DNA from: Eubacterium sp.
GTDB lineage: Bacteria > Bacillota > Clostridia > Oscillospirales > Ruminococcaceae
DNA length: 64,000 nt
Assembly: GCA_022511265.1 (NCBI GenBank)
Contig: JAFLRX010000002.1
Coordinates: 1 to 64,000 of the forward strand
Reading direction: 5' to 3'
The number at the start of each line of letters is the position of its first letter. The stretch's first letter is position 1. Positions 8,651-18,510 of the stretch are shown here, piece by piece. A program made the position numbers and the translations under genes. The notes below the pieces were generated by a model. The model was not told the DNA's origin and made no database searches. It worked only from the letters and a program-made list of their open reading frames with translations.

Positions 8651-11600
8651 TTAGTCCTCACGCTTTTTTCTTATCGCAAAAGCCGCGGCAACAGCTGCGA
8701 CGGATGCCGTCATAATCTGTCCGAACAGTCCGTTGTAACCGGTGTTGGGATTTTCGGGATCTTCTACGGGTTTACCGATATCTCCGATAATTCCGGAAGA
8801 ATCACCGGGAGAAGGCTCTTCCGTGTCGGTCGGATCATCCTGCCCGCCGTTTTCGGTATTATCGTCAGGCGTATCAGGCGTTTTATCGTCACCTGTAGAT
8901 GTTTCGGGTATTTTATCGTCGCCATCAGGTGTATCGGGTGTGTTGTCGCCACCCGTAGTCTGATCGGGATCAACATAGTCAGGATCTTCCTCACCGCAGA
9001 CTGTGCATACACCGTCCACATAGTTATGCTCCAGCGCGGGTATCTCTTCGCCTTCGCTCAGTGTCTCCCCGCATACCTCGCATACAGTGTCGCCGGTATA
9101 GCCTGCTTCGGTGCAGGTCGCGTCTTTCGCGTTTTCAATTGTTTCTTTATGTCCTGCCGCGGGAACTATTCTTGTATCCTCAGCACCGCAGTCAACGCAG
9201 GTGCGGCTTTCAAGCCCGCTATCGGTGCAGGTAGGAGCTTCCGATATCTCCCAATCGGTGTAGTTTTCATGTTTGCACTCGGATACCATTACGGTCACGG
9301 TTTTTTCCGCAGTCGCGGTGGTAGCGCCCAGCATGGTGGTAACAACAAGAGTATACTCACCGGAGTCATCAAGCGATGCGCTTTCAATATACAGATCCTT
9401 AGAGTTCTGACCTTCGAGCGGCTCGCCGTCCTTGTACCACTGATAGGTGTTTACGTCGCCGGGCTCGGTAACAGCCGCCTCTATAGTAAGGCTCTTACCC
9501 TCGGTAACGTTTATCTTTTCGTATTCGGTGGTTATCTCGGCGGCGACAGCCTGAGGAAGAACGACCTCCTCGCCTCTCTCCGCTTCTTTTTCCAGCACCG
9601 ACTCGGCAACAAACTGCGCATCAATAATTGTGCTGCTGCCCGCGATGTCATCATAGCTTACTGTAACGGTCATAGAATTTCCGTCAGTCACCGATATATA
9701 TTCGCCGTTTACAACTATTGCGTCTATGCTGTATCCATCGTCAGCCGATACGGTAACGGTAAGGCTCTCTCCCTCAGACAGTGTGGTGATACTGTCAGCA
9801 CCGATTATGCTGCCGCCGGAAGTATTGGAAAGTATAACCGTCTTTTCAGATGTCGCGCTGCTGCCGTCGTCCTCTACTGCCACTATAGCAAACGGGCTGA
9901 AAGAACTACAGGTTATAACAAGTCCGTAGGGTGTGATAACGCAGGGTATCTCCTCCACGCCGATGATCTCGTCAGCATCGTTCTTGATAAAGTGGTATGC
10001 CTTAAAGGTCACGCCCGCGTCCTCAGGACCGTAGCCATTCGGGAAACCGACGCTTACTCTTACAGCCTCACCGGTCTTGATGACTACACACTGACAGACA
10101 GTAAGATTGATGTTATATGTAGAACTGGACAGCACCTTTTCGCCTGTCTCTTCTATCATTTCATTCATGGTATCGGTCTGAGCGTTTAGGGTGTTGCTTG
10201 CTACCAGTACTATTCTTGACTTGATGTCGTCGCCGATCACAGTACCGTCTTTAGTAACCCAATCGGTGGTGGAAAGATCGCTGTTTTCCAATAAAGCGGG
10301 CTTTCCGTATATACGCCAATTATAACCGGGTATGCCAAACGCGCAGTGACCGGTATAGTTTGCCGCAACATAGCCTACACTGTTAGGTGCCTTGTTGCTC
10401 CTTTTGCCGATAAGTCCTTTGAAAGCAATATCGTATACAACGGAATCATCCGCATACATAGGACTGGGAGTGAAATCAAAGGTAATGGTAGACTCGCCGT
10501 CCCATTCGAGATTTTCAATCTTAGAGTATATATGTCCGGTGACATTATCAGACATTACTCGGTCATGACAGCTGATGGTATAGTCAAGCTCCTCTCCGTT
10601 GCTTATCAGTACATCGTCATAGGTAACCGTTACGTTATACGTCTTGCCCGGCTCTAATCTTCCTATAATAGAAGGAGTTATCGTCTTTACATAGGGCGGT
10701 GCGATATAGGTGCCGTCAGGATTGTCCAATACGCCGGAGTATGCCTCTAACAGGAACGGGTCGCCGCGGTATGTGGTATATGTCCACGGATCCTCAAGAT
10801 AAGGACCGGGAGCAATATCGGTTATCGCAAATTCAAGATATCTGACATGCGGATAAGGAAGTATTACCTCGGTAGGGGTATCGGTTATCGCAGGATAAAG
10901 GTCAGGCAGGATATATGCCCAGGCATCATCGGTCTTGGTCTCTCCGTCAACGTACACAACGGTATGCCTTACAAGGAAATACCATCCCTCTTTTGCAGCT
11001 TCGGCAACGCCCATACCGCGGAAGCTTACCCTGAACTCCGGTACGGTCTCACCGTCAAGCGTGCCGTTACGGTCATAGTTTACCACAAGACCCTTACCGG
11101 AGGAAACATTCTCTACGCCGAAATCGTTCATGCTGATTATAGGATACGAAAATTCATAATCAGACTCAGACATAACGCCAACGGCCACATGCTGTCTGCT
11201 TATTACAGACTGTCCCACCAGCAGGTATTCGGTACTTTCATAGCCGTCAAGTCCGTTAACGCCCTCACTCTTTGTGTTGACCGGGTCGTCCATGGTAACG
11301 TCCACCGCATACCATTCACCGTCTATCATAACATCGGTCCACATATGCACCTCAGGCACATTCTCGCTGTGTCTGAACACACCGTACACCAGTACACAGG
11401 GTATACCGAGACGGTCAAGCACTGTCTTGAACGCTCTGGAATAGCCCTCACACAAGCTCTCACCCTTGACCAGTGAGCCGTATGCAGTTCTGATAACGCC
11501 CATGTTCTCAGGCTTACAGGTGATTTCACGACGGTAGGATGTATGAGTTGTGAGATAATTGTGCACAAACTCAATCTGCTTTGCCGCAAGGTTTTCATCA

Positions 11601-12154
11601 CCATCCGCAGTGACAGCCTCGGCCTGTTTAACAACATCGTCTACCATTGCGTCATATTCCGCAATTGCCGCATTTACCTCAGACTCGCTTGTAAAGCCCT
11701 GAGTGTAATAGCTGTCGCTTCTGCCTGTACCTATGTATGCGTGATATCCCCCGTCGTAATCGGTAGTTACTCTGATAGACAGGTAAGAAAAATCCACATA
11801 GAAAATATCCGCATTGTCCGCATAAAACGCGTCTCTCGCCGCGGTAAACGCGGTAAGCAGCGCACCGTAGTTGTCAATGTATGCCTCCAGCTCAGCCTCG
11901 GTAAGCATGCCGTTAGCTATAAGATCATAGTCGCCGTTGCCGGTCTTAAATATGCCCTTCAGGTACATTTCCTGCATAGCATCGTAAAACGGCTTTTGCT
12001 CGTCCGTCAGCTGATTGTAAAAATAATGCTCGGCAGTCTGAGCCGCCGCATAAACGACGGAATCGGAATGTTCCGGCGCGGGCAGCGCGGTTACGCTCGT
12101 TACCGCCAGCACCGCCGCAAGAGATACAGCGGTTATCTTTCTGAACAGTTTCAT
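8651..12154 (-). CDS. secreted, cell-wall-anchored transglutaminase-like protein with Ig-like and CxxC-repeat regions
   Basis: Signal peptide MKLFRKITAVSLAAVLAVTSVTALPA; transglutaminase core SLCEGYSRAFKTVLDRLGIPCVLVYG...HMWTDVMIDGEWYAVDVTMDD; Ig-like YQWYKDGEPLEG; C-terminal NPNTG + hydrophobic stretch + RKKRED. ATG at MKLF has AGGAGG SD; the ORF-track start is a TTG codon. Confidence 0.9.
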   Translation of the reverse strand: MKLFRKITAVSLAAVLAVTSVTALPAPEHSDSVVYAAAQTAEHYFYNQLTDEQKPFYDAMQEMYLKGIFKTGNGDYDLIANGMLTEAELEAYIDNYGALLTAFTAARDAFYADNADIFYVDFSYLSIRVTTDYDGGYHAYIGTGRSDSYYTQGFTSESEVNAAIAEYDAMVDDVVKQAEAVTADGDENLAAKQIEFVHNYLTTHTSYRREITCKPENMGVIRTAYGSLVKGESLCEGYSRAFKTVLDRLGIPCVLVYGVFRHSENVPEVHMWTDVMIDGEWYAVDVTMDDPVNTKSEGVNGLDGYESTEYLLVGQSVISRQHVAVGVMSESDYEFSYPIISMNDFGVENVSSGKGLVVNYDRNGTLDGETVPEFRVSFRGMGVAEAAKEGWYFLVRHTVVYVDGETKTDDAWAYILPDLYPAITDTPTEVILPYPHVRYLEFAITDIAPGPYLEDPWTYTTYRGDPFLLEAYSGVLDNPDGTYIAPPYVKTITPSIIGRLEPGKTYNVTVTYDDVLISNGEELDYTISCHDRVMSDNVTGHIYSKIENLEWDGESTITFDFTPSPMYADDSVVYDIAFKGLIGKRSNKAPNSVGYVAANYTGHCAFGIPGYNWRIYGKPALLENSDLSTTDWVTKDGTVIGDDIKSRIVLVASNTLNAQTDTMNEMIEETGEKVLSSSTYNINLTVCQCVVIKTGEAVRVSVGFPNGYGPEDAGVTFKAYHFIKNDADEIIGVEEIPCVITPYGLVITCSSFSPFAIVAVEDDGSSATSEKTVILSNTSGGSIIGADSITTLSEGESLTVTVSADDGYSIDAIVVNGEYISVTDGNSMTVTVSYDDIAGSSTIIDAQFVAESVLEKEAERGEEVVLPQAVAAEITTEYEKINVTEGKSLTIEAAVTEPGDVNTYQWYKDGEPLEGQNSKDLYIESASLDDSGEYTLVVTTMLGATTATAEKTVTVMVSECKHENYTDWEISEAPTCTDSGLESRTCVDCGAEDTRIVPAAGHKETIENAKDATCTEAGYTGDTVCEVCGETLSEGEEIPALEHNYVDGVCTVCGEEDPDYVDPDQTTGGDNTPDTPDGDDKIPETSTGDDKTPDTPDDNTENGGQDDPTDTEEPSPGDSSGIIGDIGKPVEDPENPNTGYNGLFGQIMTASVAAVAAAFAIRKKRED

Positions 12155-12330
12155 ATTATTCCTCCTCAAAAGGTTTTTCGCCTAAATATATTACAGATAG
12201 CAAGTGTTTAGTAATTGAAGCACTGTATTATATATAAACATATAAAAATATTTTTTCAATTAAGAAGTCAGCAATTTAACAGTTTTTTCCTCATTTTGAC
12301 ATAACTTTTCGGTAATTTTTCAAAATCCTA

Positions 12331-12359
12331 TTGACATACCGCAAAAATCGTGCTATAAT
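12331..12359 (+). promoter_or_regulatory. sigma-A promoter for htpG
   Basis: TTGACA-17 nt-TATAAT, exact consensus. Confidence 0.9.
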
Positions 12360-12363
12360 TCAT

Positions 12364-12390
12364 TTAGCACTCTAGCCAGTAGAGTGCTAA
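12364..12390 (+). promoter_or_regulatory. CIRCE operator (HrcA binding site)
   Basis: TTAGCACTC-N9-GAGTGCTAA, exact CIRCE consensus. Confidence 0.95.
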
Positions 12391-12427
12391 AAACAAATCA
12401 CAATAATAGACAAAAGAAGGGATTACA

Positions 12428-14311
12428 ATGGCAAAAAAGGCATTTAAGGCAGAGTCCAAGCGTTTGCTGGACATGATGATCAATTCAATATACACACACA
12501 AGGAGATATTCCTGCGTGAGCTAATATCCAACGCAAGCGACGCGATGGACAAGCTGTATTTCAAATCTCTGACTGAGAATATCGGACTTTCCAGAGGGGA
12601 TTTCGAGATAAATCTGACGGTCGATAAGGAAAACCGCGAGCTGATAATCACCGACAACGGCATAGGTATGACCAAGGAAGAGCTGGACAGCAACCTCGGC
12701 GTTATAGCAAAGAGCGGCTCGTTACAGTTCAAGAACGAAAACGACGAAAAAGAGAACGAGGATATCAGCGTTATCGGTCAGTTCGGCGTGGGCTTTTACT
12801 CGGCGTTTATGGTGGCGTCTAAGGTCACTGTTGAGACCAAGGCTTACGGCAGCGACACCGCGTATAAGTGGTACTCAGAGGGTGTTGACGGCTACAGCAT
12901 AACCGAGACTGAGAAAGACAGCTACGGCACCAAGATAACGCTCAAGATAAAGGAAAGCACCGACGAAGAGGATTACGATGAGTTTCTCACCGATTACAAG
13001 ATAAAGGGCATCGTAAGGAAATACTCTGACTATATCCGATATCCCATCAAGATGATGACAGGACACAGCCACCTCAAAGAAGGCACTGAGGACGAGTACG
13101 AGACGCATTACGCGCTGGAAACGCTCAACAGCATGGTGCCTATCTGGAAGAAGAACAAGTCCGAGCTTACCGATGAAGAATATAACAAATTCTACAAGGA
13201 AAAGTTCTACGATTTTGAGGACCCGATCGTGCACATCCACACCAAGACCGAGGGTACGGCGACCTACAGCGCGCTGATGTATATCCCTGCAAAGGTGCCG
13301 TTCGATTATTACTCAAAGGATTATGAAAAGGGCTTGCAGCTGTATTCCAACGGCGTGCTTATCATGGATAAGTGCGGCGACCTGCTGCCCGACCATTTCA
13401 GCTTTGTAAAGGGTCTGGTTGACTCCGCCGACCTGTCTCTGAACATTTCCCGTGAGATGTTACAGCATGACCGCCAGCTTAAGATAATGGCGAAGAGCAT
13501 CGAACGCTCGATAAAGAACGAGCTTACCAAAATGCTGAGAAACGACCGCGAGAAGTACGAGCAGTTCTGGAAGTCGTTCGGACTGCAGATAAAGTTCGGC
13601 GTGTACAACGGCTTTGGCGCGGGTAAAGAGCTTTTGCAGGATCTGCTGCTGTTCTACTCCTCGTTTGAAAAGAAGTATGTTACTCTTGAAGAATACGTTT
13701 CCCGTATGAAAGAGGAGCAGAAGAACATCTACTTTGCCAGCGGTGAGACAGTTGAAAAGATTGACAAGCTGCCGCAGACCGAATTGGTAAAGGACAAAGG
13801 CTATGAGATACTCTACCTTACCGACAGTGTGGACGAGTTTGTTATGCAGATGATGGTAGACTATAACGACAAGCAGTTCAAGTCGGTGTCCGCGGGTGAC
13901 CTTGACCTTGAATCTCCCGAGGAAAAAGAGGAGATTAAGGCAAAGGCAGAGGAAAGCAAGGATATGTTTGAGTTTATCAAGGAATCGCTGGGCGGCAAGG
14001 TAAAGGACGTCCGCCTGTCCAAGATACTCAAGTCACACGCGGTATGCCTGACCAGCGACGGTATGCTGTCGATAGAGATGGAGAAGGTGCTCAGCCAGAT
14101 GCCCACCGAAACCGGCGCAAAGGCAGAAAAGGTACTGGAGATAAACGCGTCCCACCCGATATTCGATAAGATGAAATCGCTTTATGTAAGCGATAAGGAC
14201 AAGCTGAAGCTGTACAGCGATATCCTTTATAATCAGGCCTTGCTGATAGAGGGCATGGCGATAGAGGACCCCGTTGATTTCAGCAACAAGCTGTGCGAAT
14301 TGATGTCGTAA
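12428..14311 (+). CDS. htpG: molecular chaperone HtpG (Hsp90)
   Basis: [14 protein letters not shown]-type motif ([18 protein letters not shown]), [27 protein letters not shown]. Confidence 0.97.
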   Translation: MAKKAFKAESKRLLDMMINSIYTHKEIFLRELISNASDAMDKLYFKSLTENIGLSRGDFEINLTVDKENRELIITDNGIGMTKEELDSNLGVIAKSGSLQFKNENDEKENEDISVIGQFGVGFYSAFMVASKVTVETKAYGSDTAYKWYSEGVDGYSITETEKDSYGTKITLKIKESTDEEDYDEFLTDYKIKGIVRKYSDYIRYPIKMMTGHSHLKEGTEDEYETHYALETLNSMVPIWKKNKSELTDEEYNKFYKEKFYDFEDPIVHIHTKTEGTATYSALMYIPAKVPFDYYSKDYEKGLQLYSNGVLIMDKCGDLLPDHFSFVKGLVDSADLSLNISREMLQHDRQLKIMAKSIERSIKNELTKMLRNDREKYEQFWKSFGLQIKFGVYNGFGAGKELLQDLLLFYSSFEKKYVTLEEYVSRMKEEQKNIYFASGETVEKIDKLPQTELVKDKGYEILYLTDSVDEFVMQMMVDYNDKQFKSVSAGDLDLESPEEKEEIKAKAEESKDMFEFIKESLGGKVKDVRLSKILKSHAVCLTSDGMLSIEMEKVLSQMPTETGAKAEKVLEINASHPIFDKMKSLYVSDKDKLKLYSDILYNQALLIEGMAIEDPVDFSNKLCELMS

Positions 14312-14316
14312 CACTC

Positions 14317-14346
14317 AGCGCCGCCCGCATAAACGCGGGCGGCGCT
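14317..14346 (+). terminator. Rho-independent terminator of htpG
   Basis: 12-bp GC-rich stem AGCGCCGCCCGC / GCGGGCGGCGCT followed by TTATT. Confidence 0.85.
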
Positions 14347-14349
14347 TTA

Positions 14350-14378
14350 TTGACATTAATAAAATAACATGATATAAT
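14350..14378 (+). promoter_or_regulatory. promoter for leader ORF and methyltransferase
   Basis: TTGACA-17 nt-TATAAT. Confidence 0.85.
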
Positions 14379-14427
14379 TATTAAGCATTTTAATATGCAA
14401 ATATTGACGAAAGGAGTGATTGTAATT

Positions 14428-14475
14428 ATGATAAAACAAACATTGAAACAACTTGGGAGGGTGATTGTTTTTTAA
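14428..14475 (+). CDS. 15-aa putative leader peptide MIKQTLKQLGRVIVF
   Basis: AAAGGAGTG SD 12-19 nt upstream of ATG; terminates 24 nt before the methyltransferase ATG. Confidence 0.45.
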   Translation: MIKQTLKQLGRVIVF

Positions 14476-14499
14476 TCCTTCCGAGATAGGAGGAAAACA

Positions 14500-15282
14500 A
14501 TGACTGATTGGTTAAAACAAGTAAAAGACAGCTGGAACAAAACGGCTGATTCGGCCTGGTATCAATCGCTTAGAACAGATGATATAATTGAGAAACTGGC
14601 AAAAGACCCTGCAAGCGCTTTTCATCCTGCGGTATATGATTTGATAAAGGAATATATCCATGATTTTCGCGGCAAGAAAGTGTTATTGCCCTCCAGCGGG
14701 GATAATCATGCCGCGTTTGCTTTTGCGGTGTTGGGTGCAAATGTCACTTCTGCCGATATAAGCGAGAGACAGCTTGAACATGCTAAAGAAATTGCGGATA
14801 AATTAAACCTGAATATCCATTTTGTCTGCGATGATACAACACAGCTTTCAAATATCAAGGACAATAGTTTTGACTTGGTTTATACCTCAAACGGCACACA
14901 TACATGGATAGCGGATTTATCAACCATGTATAAAAACATATATAGGGTACTCAAATCGGCAGGATTTTCAATTATGTACGATATTCACCCGTTTAACCGT
15001 CCTTTTACATGCGAGGTTTGGAACGAGCCAAAAATCAAAAAACCGTACACAGAAACAATGCCGCACTGCCATTGGCGCATACAGGATTTAATAAACGCAA
15101 TGACAGAAGCAGAACTCTCAATAAAACGGATGGAAGAATTACAGGCACTTAACGCTTCTTTCTGGTTTTCATATGAGGAATTAGTTAAACAAAGCTCAGA
15201 AAATCTTGAAAGAGTAAACAATTGGGAGCTCAATCCTATGGCTGCATTACCTGCCTGGATTACGATAATTACACAAAAATAA
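14500..15282 (+). CDS. class I SAM-dependent methyltransferase
   Basis: KKVLLPSSGDNHAAFAFAVLGANVTSADISERQLEHAK; FDLVYTSNGTHTWI; AGGAGG SD. Confidence 0.88.
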   Translation: MTDWLKQVKDSWNKTADSAWYQSLRTDDIIEKLAKDPASAFHPAVYDLIKEYIHDFRGKKVLLPSSGDNHAAFAFAVLGANVTSADISERQLEHAKEIADKLNLNIHFVCDDTTQLSNIKDNSFDLVYTSNGTHTWIADLSTMYKNIYRVLKSAGFSIMYDIHPFNRPFTCEVWNEPKIKKPYTETMPHCHWRIQDLINAMTEAELSIKRMEELQALNASFWFSYEELVKQSSENLERVNNWELNPMAALPAWITIITQK

Positions 15283-15304
15283 AACTATATAAAAAAAATT
15301 CACA

Positions 15305-15336
15305 AAACAAGACCAAGCTGTCGCTTGGTCTTGTTT
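15305..15336. terminator. bidirectional terminator between convergent genes
   Basis: 14-bp perfect stem AAACAAGACCAAGC / GCTTGGTCTTGTTT, TGTC loop. Confidence 0.85.
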
Positions 15337-15342
15337 ATGTTT

Positions 15343-15819
15343 TCATTGCACTATATCCGCAATTTCCGCCCGCGCGGCCTTTATCAAATCGGCAGGCGCG
15401 ATTATTATCTGCGTGCCCAGTCTGCCGCCGCTGATGATAACCTTGTCCAAATCGGTTATCGCGTTGTGGAAAACCGTTTTGTACTGCTTTTTCATACCTA
15501 TCGGGGTGCAGCCGCCGCGGATATATCCGGTCACGGCGTTTATGTCCTTGACGTGCAGCATCTCCACCGACTTTTCCCCTACCGATTTTGCGGCTTTCTT
15601 TAGATCCAGTTCAAGATGTATAGGTATAGCGAAAACGTAATAGTTTTCGGATTTGCCGACCGTCACCAGCGTTTTATAGGTGCTGTCGTACTCCTGACCC
15701 AGCATATCGGCGATATGCACGCCGTCAACAAACTCGTCGCACTCGTAGGTGTTGACCTCGTATTTTATTTTCAATTTGTCCAGCATACGCATTGCGTTGG
15801 TTTTCTGTTCTTTTGCCAT
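15343..15819 (-). CDS. ybaK: YbaK/EbsC family Cys-tRNA(Pro) deacylase
   Basis: KTNAMRMLDKLKIKYEV; VTGYIRGGCTPIGMKKQYKTVF; ISGGRLGTQIIIAPADL. Confidence 0.92.
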   Translation of the reverse strand: MAKEQKTNAMRMLDKLKIKYEVNTYECDEFVDGVHIADMLGQEYDSTYKTLVTVGKSENYYVFAIPIHLELDLKKAAKSVGEKSVEMLHVKDINAVTGYIRGGCTPIGMKKQYKTVFHNAITDLDKVIISGGRLGTQIIIAPADLIKAARAEIADIVQ

Positions 15820-15839
15820 ATCCGCTCCGTGTTCATATA

Positions 15840-17042
15840 TTATTCTAAAAGTGAACGTATATTCTCAAACGGCTCTACACAGCGTTTTAATATACCGTTG
15901 ATGTACGCTATCGCAATTCCGTAATTGGTCATCGGCACGCCCGCGTCGGCGGCACAAGCAAGTCGGTATTTCATTTCCCGCTCGTTTAGTGTACAGCCGC
16001 CGCAGTGTATTATCAGGCTGTATTTTTGCAGCTCGCGCGGAAATTCTCCGCCGGAGGAAAACTCAAGCTCTATATCCTTGCCGGTGTATTCCTTTATCCA
16101 GCGCGGCAGCTTTACCGTGCCGATATCGTCGCACTGGCGGTGATGTGTACAGCCCTCAGAAATAAGTATCTTATCGCCATCGTTCAGCCTGTCAAGCATT
16201 GTTACGCCTTTGACATTCTGCTCCAAGTCGCCCTTATACCGTGCAAACAGTATCGAAAAAGAGGTAAGCGGAATATCCTGCGGAACTTCTTTTGACACAT
16301 TGGCGAACGCCTGACTGTCGGTTATCACCAGACGAGGCTTTTTGCCGAGCGAGGACAGCGTATCGGTCAGCTCGGTCTCCTTACATACCGCCGATATCGC
16401 CCCCGCTTCGAGAATGTCACGGATGGTCTGCTGCTGCGGCAGTATCAGCCTGCCCTTTGGCGCGGCACTGTCTATCGGCACAACTAAAACCGCTATATCC
16501 GACGGAGAAAGAAGGTCGGCACAGATGTGTTTGTCATTGTCGCCCGTGTCAAGCTGCTTTGCGATAAGCTCTTTCAGCTCGTGTATGTTTTTCCCGCTTG
16601 CGGCACTGATGTATATTTCGTTATCCGCTATCGGTTTTTCGCTGTCGATAAGGTCGCACTTGTTGTACACCTTGATGTAGGGAATCTTCTGCTCTTTCAG
16701 ATTGGATATAACTTTGATGTCATACTCATTTTCGCCCTGCGTGGCATCTATAACGACAAGCGCGATATCGCTTTTGAACAGCACGCGATAGCTTTTATCC
16801 ACCCGCAGTCCGCCAAGCGCTCCCTCGTCGTCCAGTCCGGCGGTATCGGTGATAAGCACCGGGCCGAGCGGCAGCAGCTCCATAGCCTTTGACACTGGGT
16901 CAGTGGTGGTGCCCGCAACATCGGATACCACTGCCAGTGACTGACCTGTCAGCGCGTTTATCAGGCTGGATTTGCCTGCGTTTCTTCTGCCGAATATGCC
17001 GATGTGGGTGCGCTCGGCATTCGGCGTACTGTTAAGGCTCAT
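15840..17042 (-). CDS. hydF: [FeFe]-hydrogenase H-cluster maturation GTPase HydF
   Basis: P-loop GRRNAGKSSLINAL; SEGCTHHRQCDDIGTVKLPRWI; IIHCGGCTLNEREM cluster ligands. Confidence 0.96.
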   Translation of the reverse strand: MSLNSTPNAERTHIGIFGRRNAGKSSLINALTGQSLAVVSDVAGTTTDPVSKAMELLPLGPVLITDTAGLDDEGALGGLRVDKSYRVLFKSDIALVVIDATQGENEYDIKVISNLKEQKIPYIKVYNKCDLIDSEKPIADNEIYISAASGKNIHELKELIAKQLDTGDNDKHICADLLSPSDIAVLVVPIDSAAPKGRLILPQQQTIRDILEAGAISAVCKETELTDTLSSLGKKPRLVITDSQAFANVSKEVPQDIPLTSFSILFARYKGDLEQNVKGVTMLDRLNDGDKILISEGCTHHRQCDDIGTVKLPRWIKEYTGKDIELEFSSGGEFPRELQKYSLIIHCGGCTLNEREMKYRLACAADAGVPMTNYGIAIAYINGILKRCVEPFENIRSLLE

Positions 17043-17068
17043 AATGTCTCCTTACGTTCATATATCAC

Positions 17069-18493
17069 TTAGAACCTGAAATCTCTTTGACCGTTTTGGA
17101 TATTGTTTATATACTCCTCGGCTATCTTGCGCACCTTTTCCTTGGGGATATTAAGCAGCTCTTTTTCTATCAGCTTTTCGCCTATTGCCTTTGTGTCGGG
17201 GCTTGCGTAATCCTCAAGATATTCCTTCAAGGTCATCAGGGCGTTAGGGTGGCAGCAGTTTTGTATCTGTCCCGCCTTGCAAAGGCTCATAAAGCGGTCG
17301 CCTGTTCTTCCCTCACGATAGCACGCGGTACAGAACGACGGGATATACCCCAACCGCATCAGCCAGTTTACCACCTCGTCAAGGGTGCGGTTGTCGGAGA
17401 TGTCAAACTGCGCAGAGTTTTCCTCCCCAGGCTCTTCCTCGGCATATCCGCCGACGCTGGTGCGGGAGCCGCCGCTGATCTGAGAAATGCCCAATTCCAG
17501 CACCTTTTCACGCGATTTCTGACTTTCGCGGGTGGAAACTATCAATCCGGTATACGGCACCGATATTCTCAGACACGCAACTATCTTCGCAAAGGTATCG
17601 TCACTGATACCGTTGTCAAATTCATCAGGGTCGATGTCGTCAGCGCGGCGTACCCTCGGCACGGAAATGGTGTGCGGTCCTACGCCGTGTACCGCCTCAA
17701 GATGCTCGGCATGCATAAGCAGCCCCGCAAATTCGTAACGATACAGCTCCAGCCCGAACAGCGCGCCGATGCCTACGTCGTCTATGCCGCCCTCCATTGC
17801 CCTGTCCATTGCCTCGGTGTGGTAGGCGTAATTGTGCTTGGGTCCTGTGGGGTGCAGCCGCTCGTAGCTTTCCTTATGATAGGTCTCCTGAAACAGGATA
17901 TATGTGCCTATCCCCGCGTCCTTCAGCTTGCGGTAATTCTCTACGGTAGTCGCGGCGATATTTACGTTAACTCTGCGGATAGCACCGTTTTTATGCTTTA
18001 TCGAATAGATGGTGTTAATGCTCTCAAGGATATATTCTATCGGGTTGTTAACAGGGTCCTCGCCCGCCTCTATCGCAAGACGCTTGTGTCCCATATCCTG
18101 TAACGCGATGACCTCCTCGCGTATCTCATCCTGTGTCAGCTTTTTACGGCAGATGTTCTTGTTTTTGGCATGATAGGGGCAGTAAAGGCAGCCGTTTACG
18201 CAATAATTGGAAAGATACAGCGGCGCGAACATTACTATGCGGTTGCCGTAGAAATCCTTCTTTATCTGCTGGGCAAGTGCGTATATCTCCTCGTTTTTCT
18301 CGGGGATATCGCAGTCCAGCAGCACCATTGCGTCACGGTGGGACAAGCCCTTTCTTTCCTTTGCCTTTTCGATTATCTCGCTGATAAGCGCCTCGTTATG
18401 CTTGTTTGCCTCGGCATAGGCGAGCGTCTCGGTTATCTCCTCGTGATTGATAAATTCCTCCGCCTTAAGCGATTTGGGGTCGTATTTATACAT
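17069..18493 (-). CDS. hydG: [FeFe]-hydrogenase H-cluster radical SAM maturase HydG
   Basis: APLYLSNYCVNGCLYCPYH (CxxxCxxC); C-terminal CTACYREGRTGDRFMSLCKAGQIQNCCHPNAL. Confidence 0.97.
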   Translation of the reverse strand: MYKYDPKSLKAEEFINHEEITETLAYAEANKHNEALISEIIEKAKERKGLSHRDAMVLLDCDIPEKNEEIYALAQQIKKDFYGNRIVMFAPLYLSNYCVNGCLYCPYHAKNKNICRKKLTQDEIREEVIALQDMGHKRLAIEAGEDPVNNPIEYILESINTIYSIKHKNGAIRRVNVNIAATTVENYRKLKDAGIGTYILFQETYHKESYERLHPTGPKHNYAYHTEAMDRAMEGGIDDVGIGALFGLELYRYEFAGLLMHAEHLEAVHGVGPHTISVPRVRRADDIDPDEFDNGISDDTFAKIVACLRISVPYTGLIVSTRESQKSREKVLELGISQISGGSRTSVGGYAEEEPGEENSAQFDISDNRTLDEVVNWLMRLGYIPSFCTACYREGRTGDRFMSLCKAGQIQNCCHPNALMTLKEYLEDYASPDTKAIGEKLIEKELLNIPKEKVRKIAEEYINNIQNGQRDFRF

Positions 18494-18510
18494 TTTTTAC
18501 TTCCTTTCTT

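Noticed and set aside
9026-10189. 387-aa plus-strand ORF
   Set aside because: Antisense to the transglutaminase-like surface protein; low-complexity translation without recognisable motifs or SD
17087-18103. 338-aa plus-strand ORF
   Set aside because: Antisense shadow of hydG
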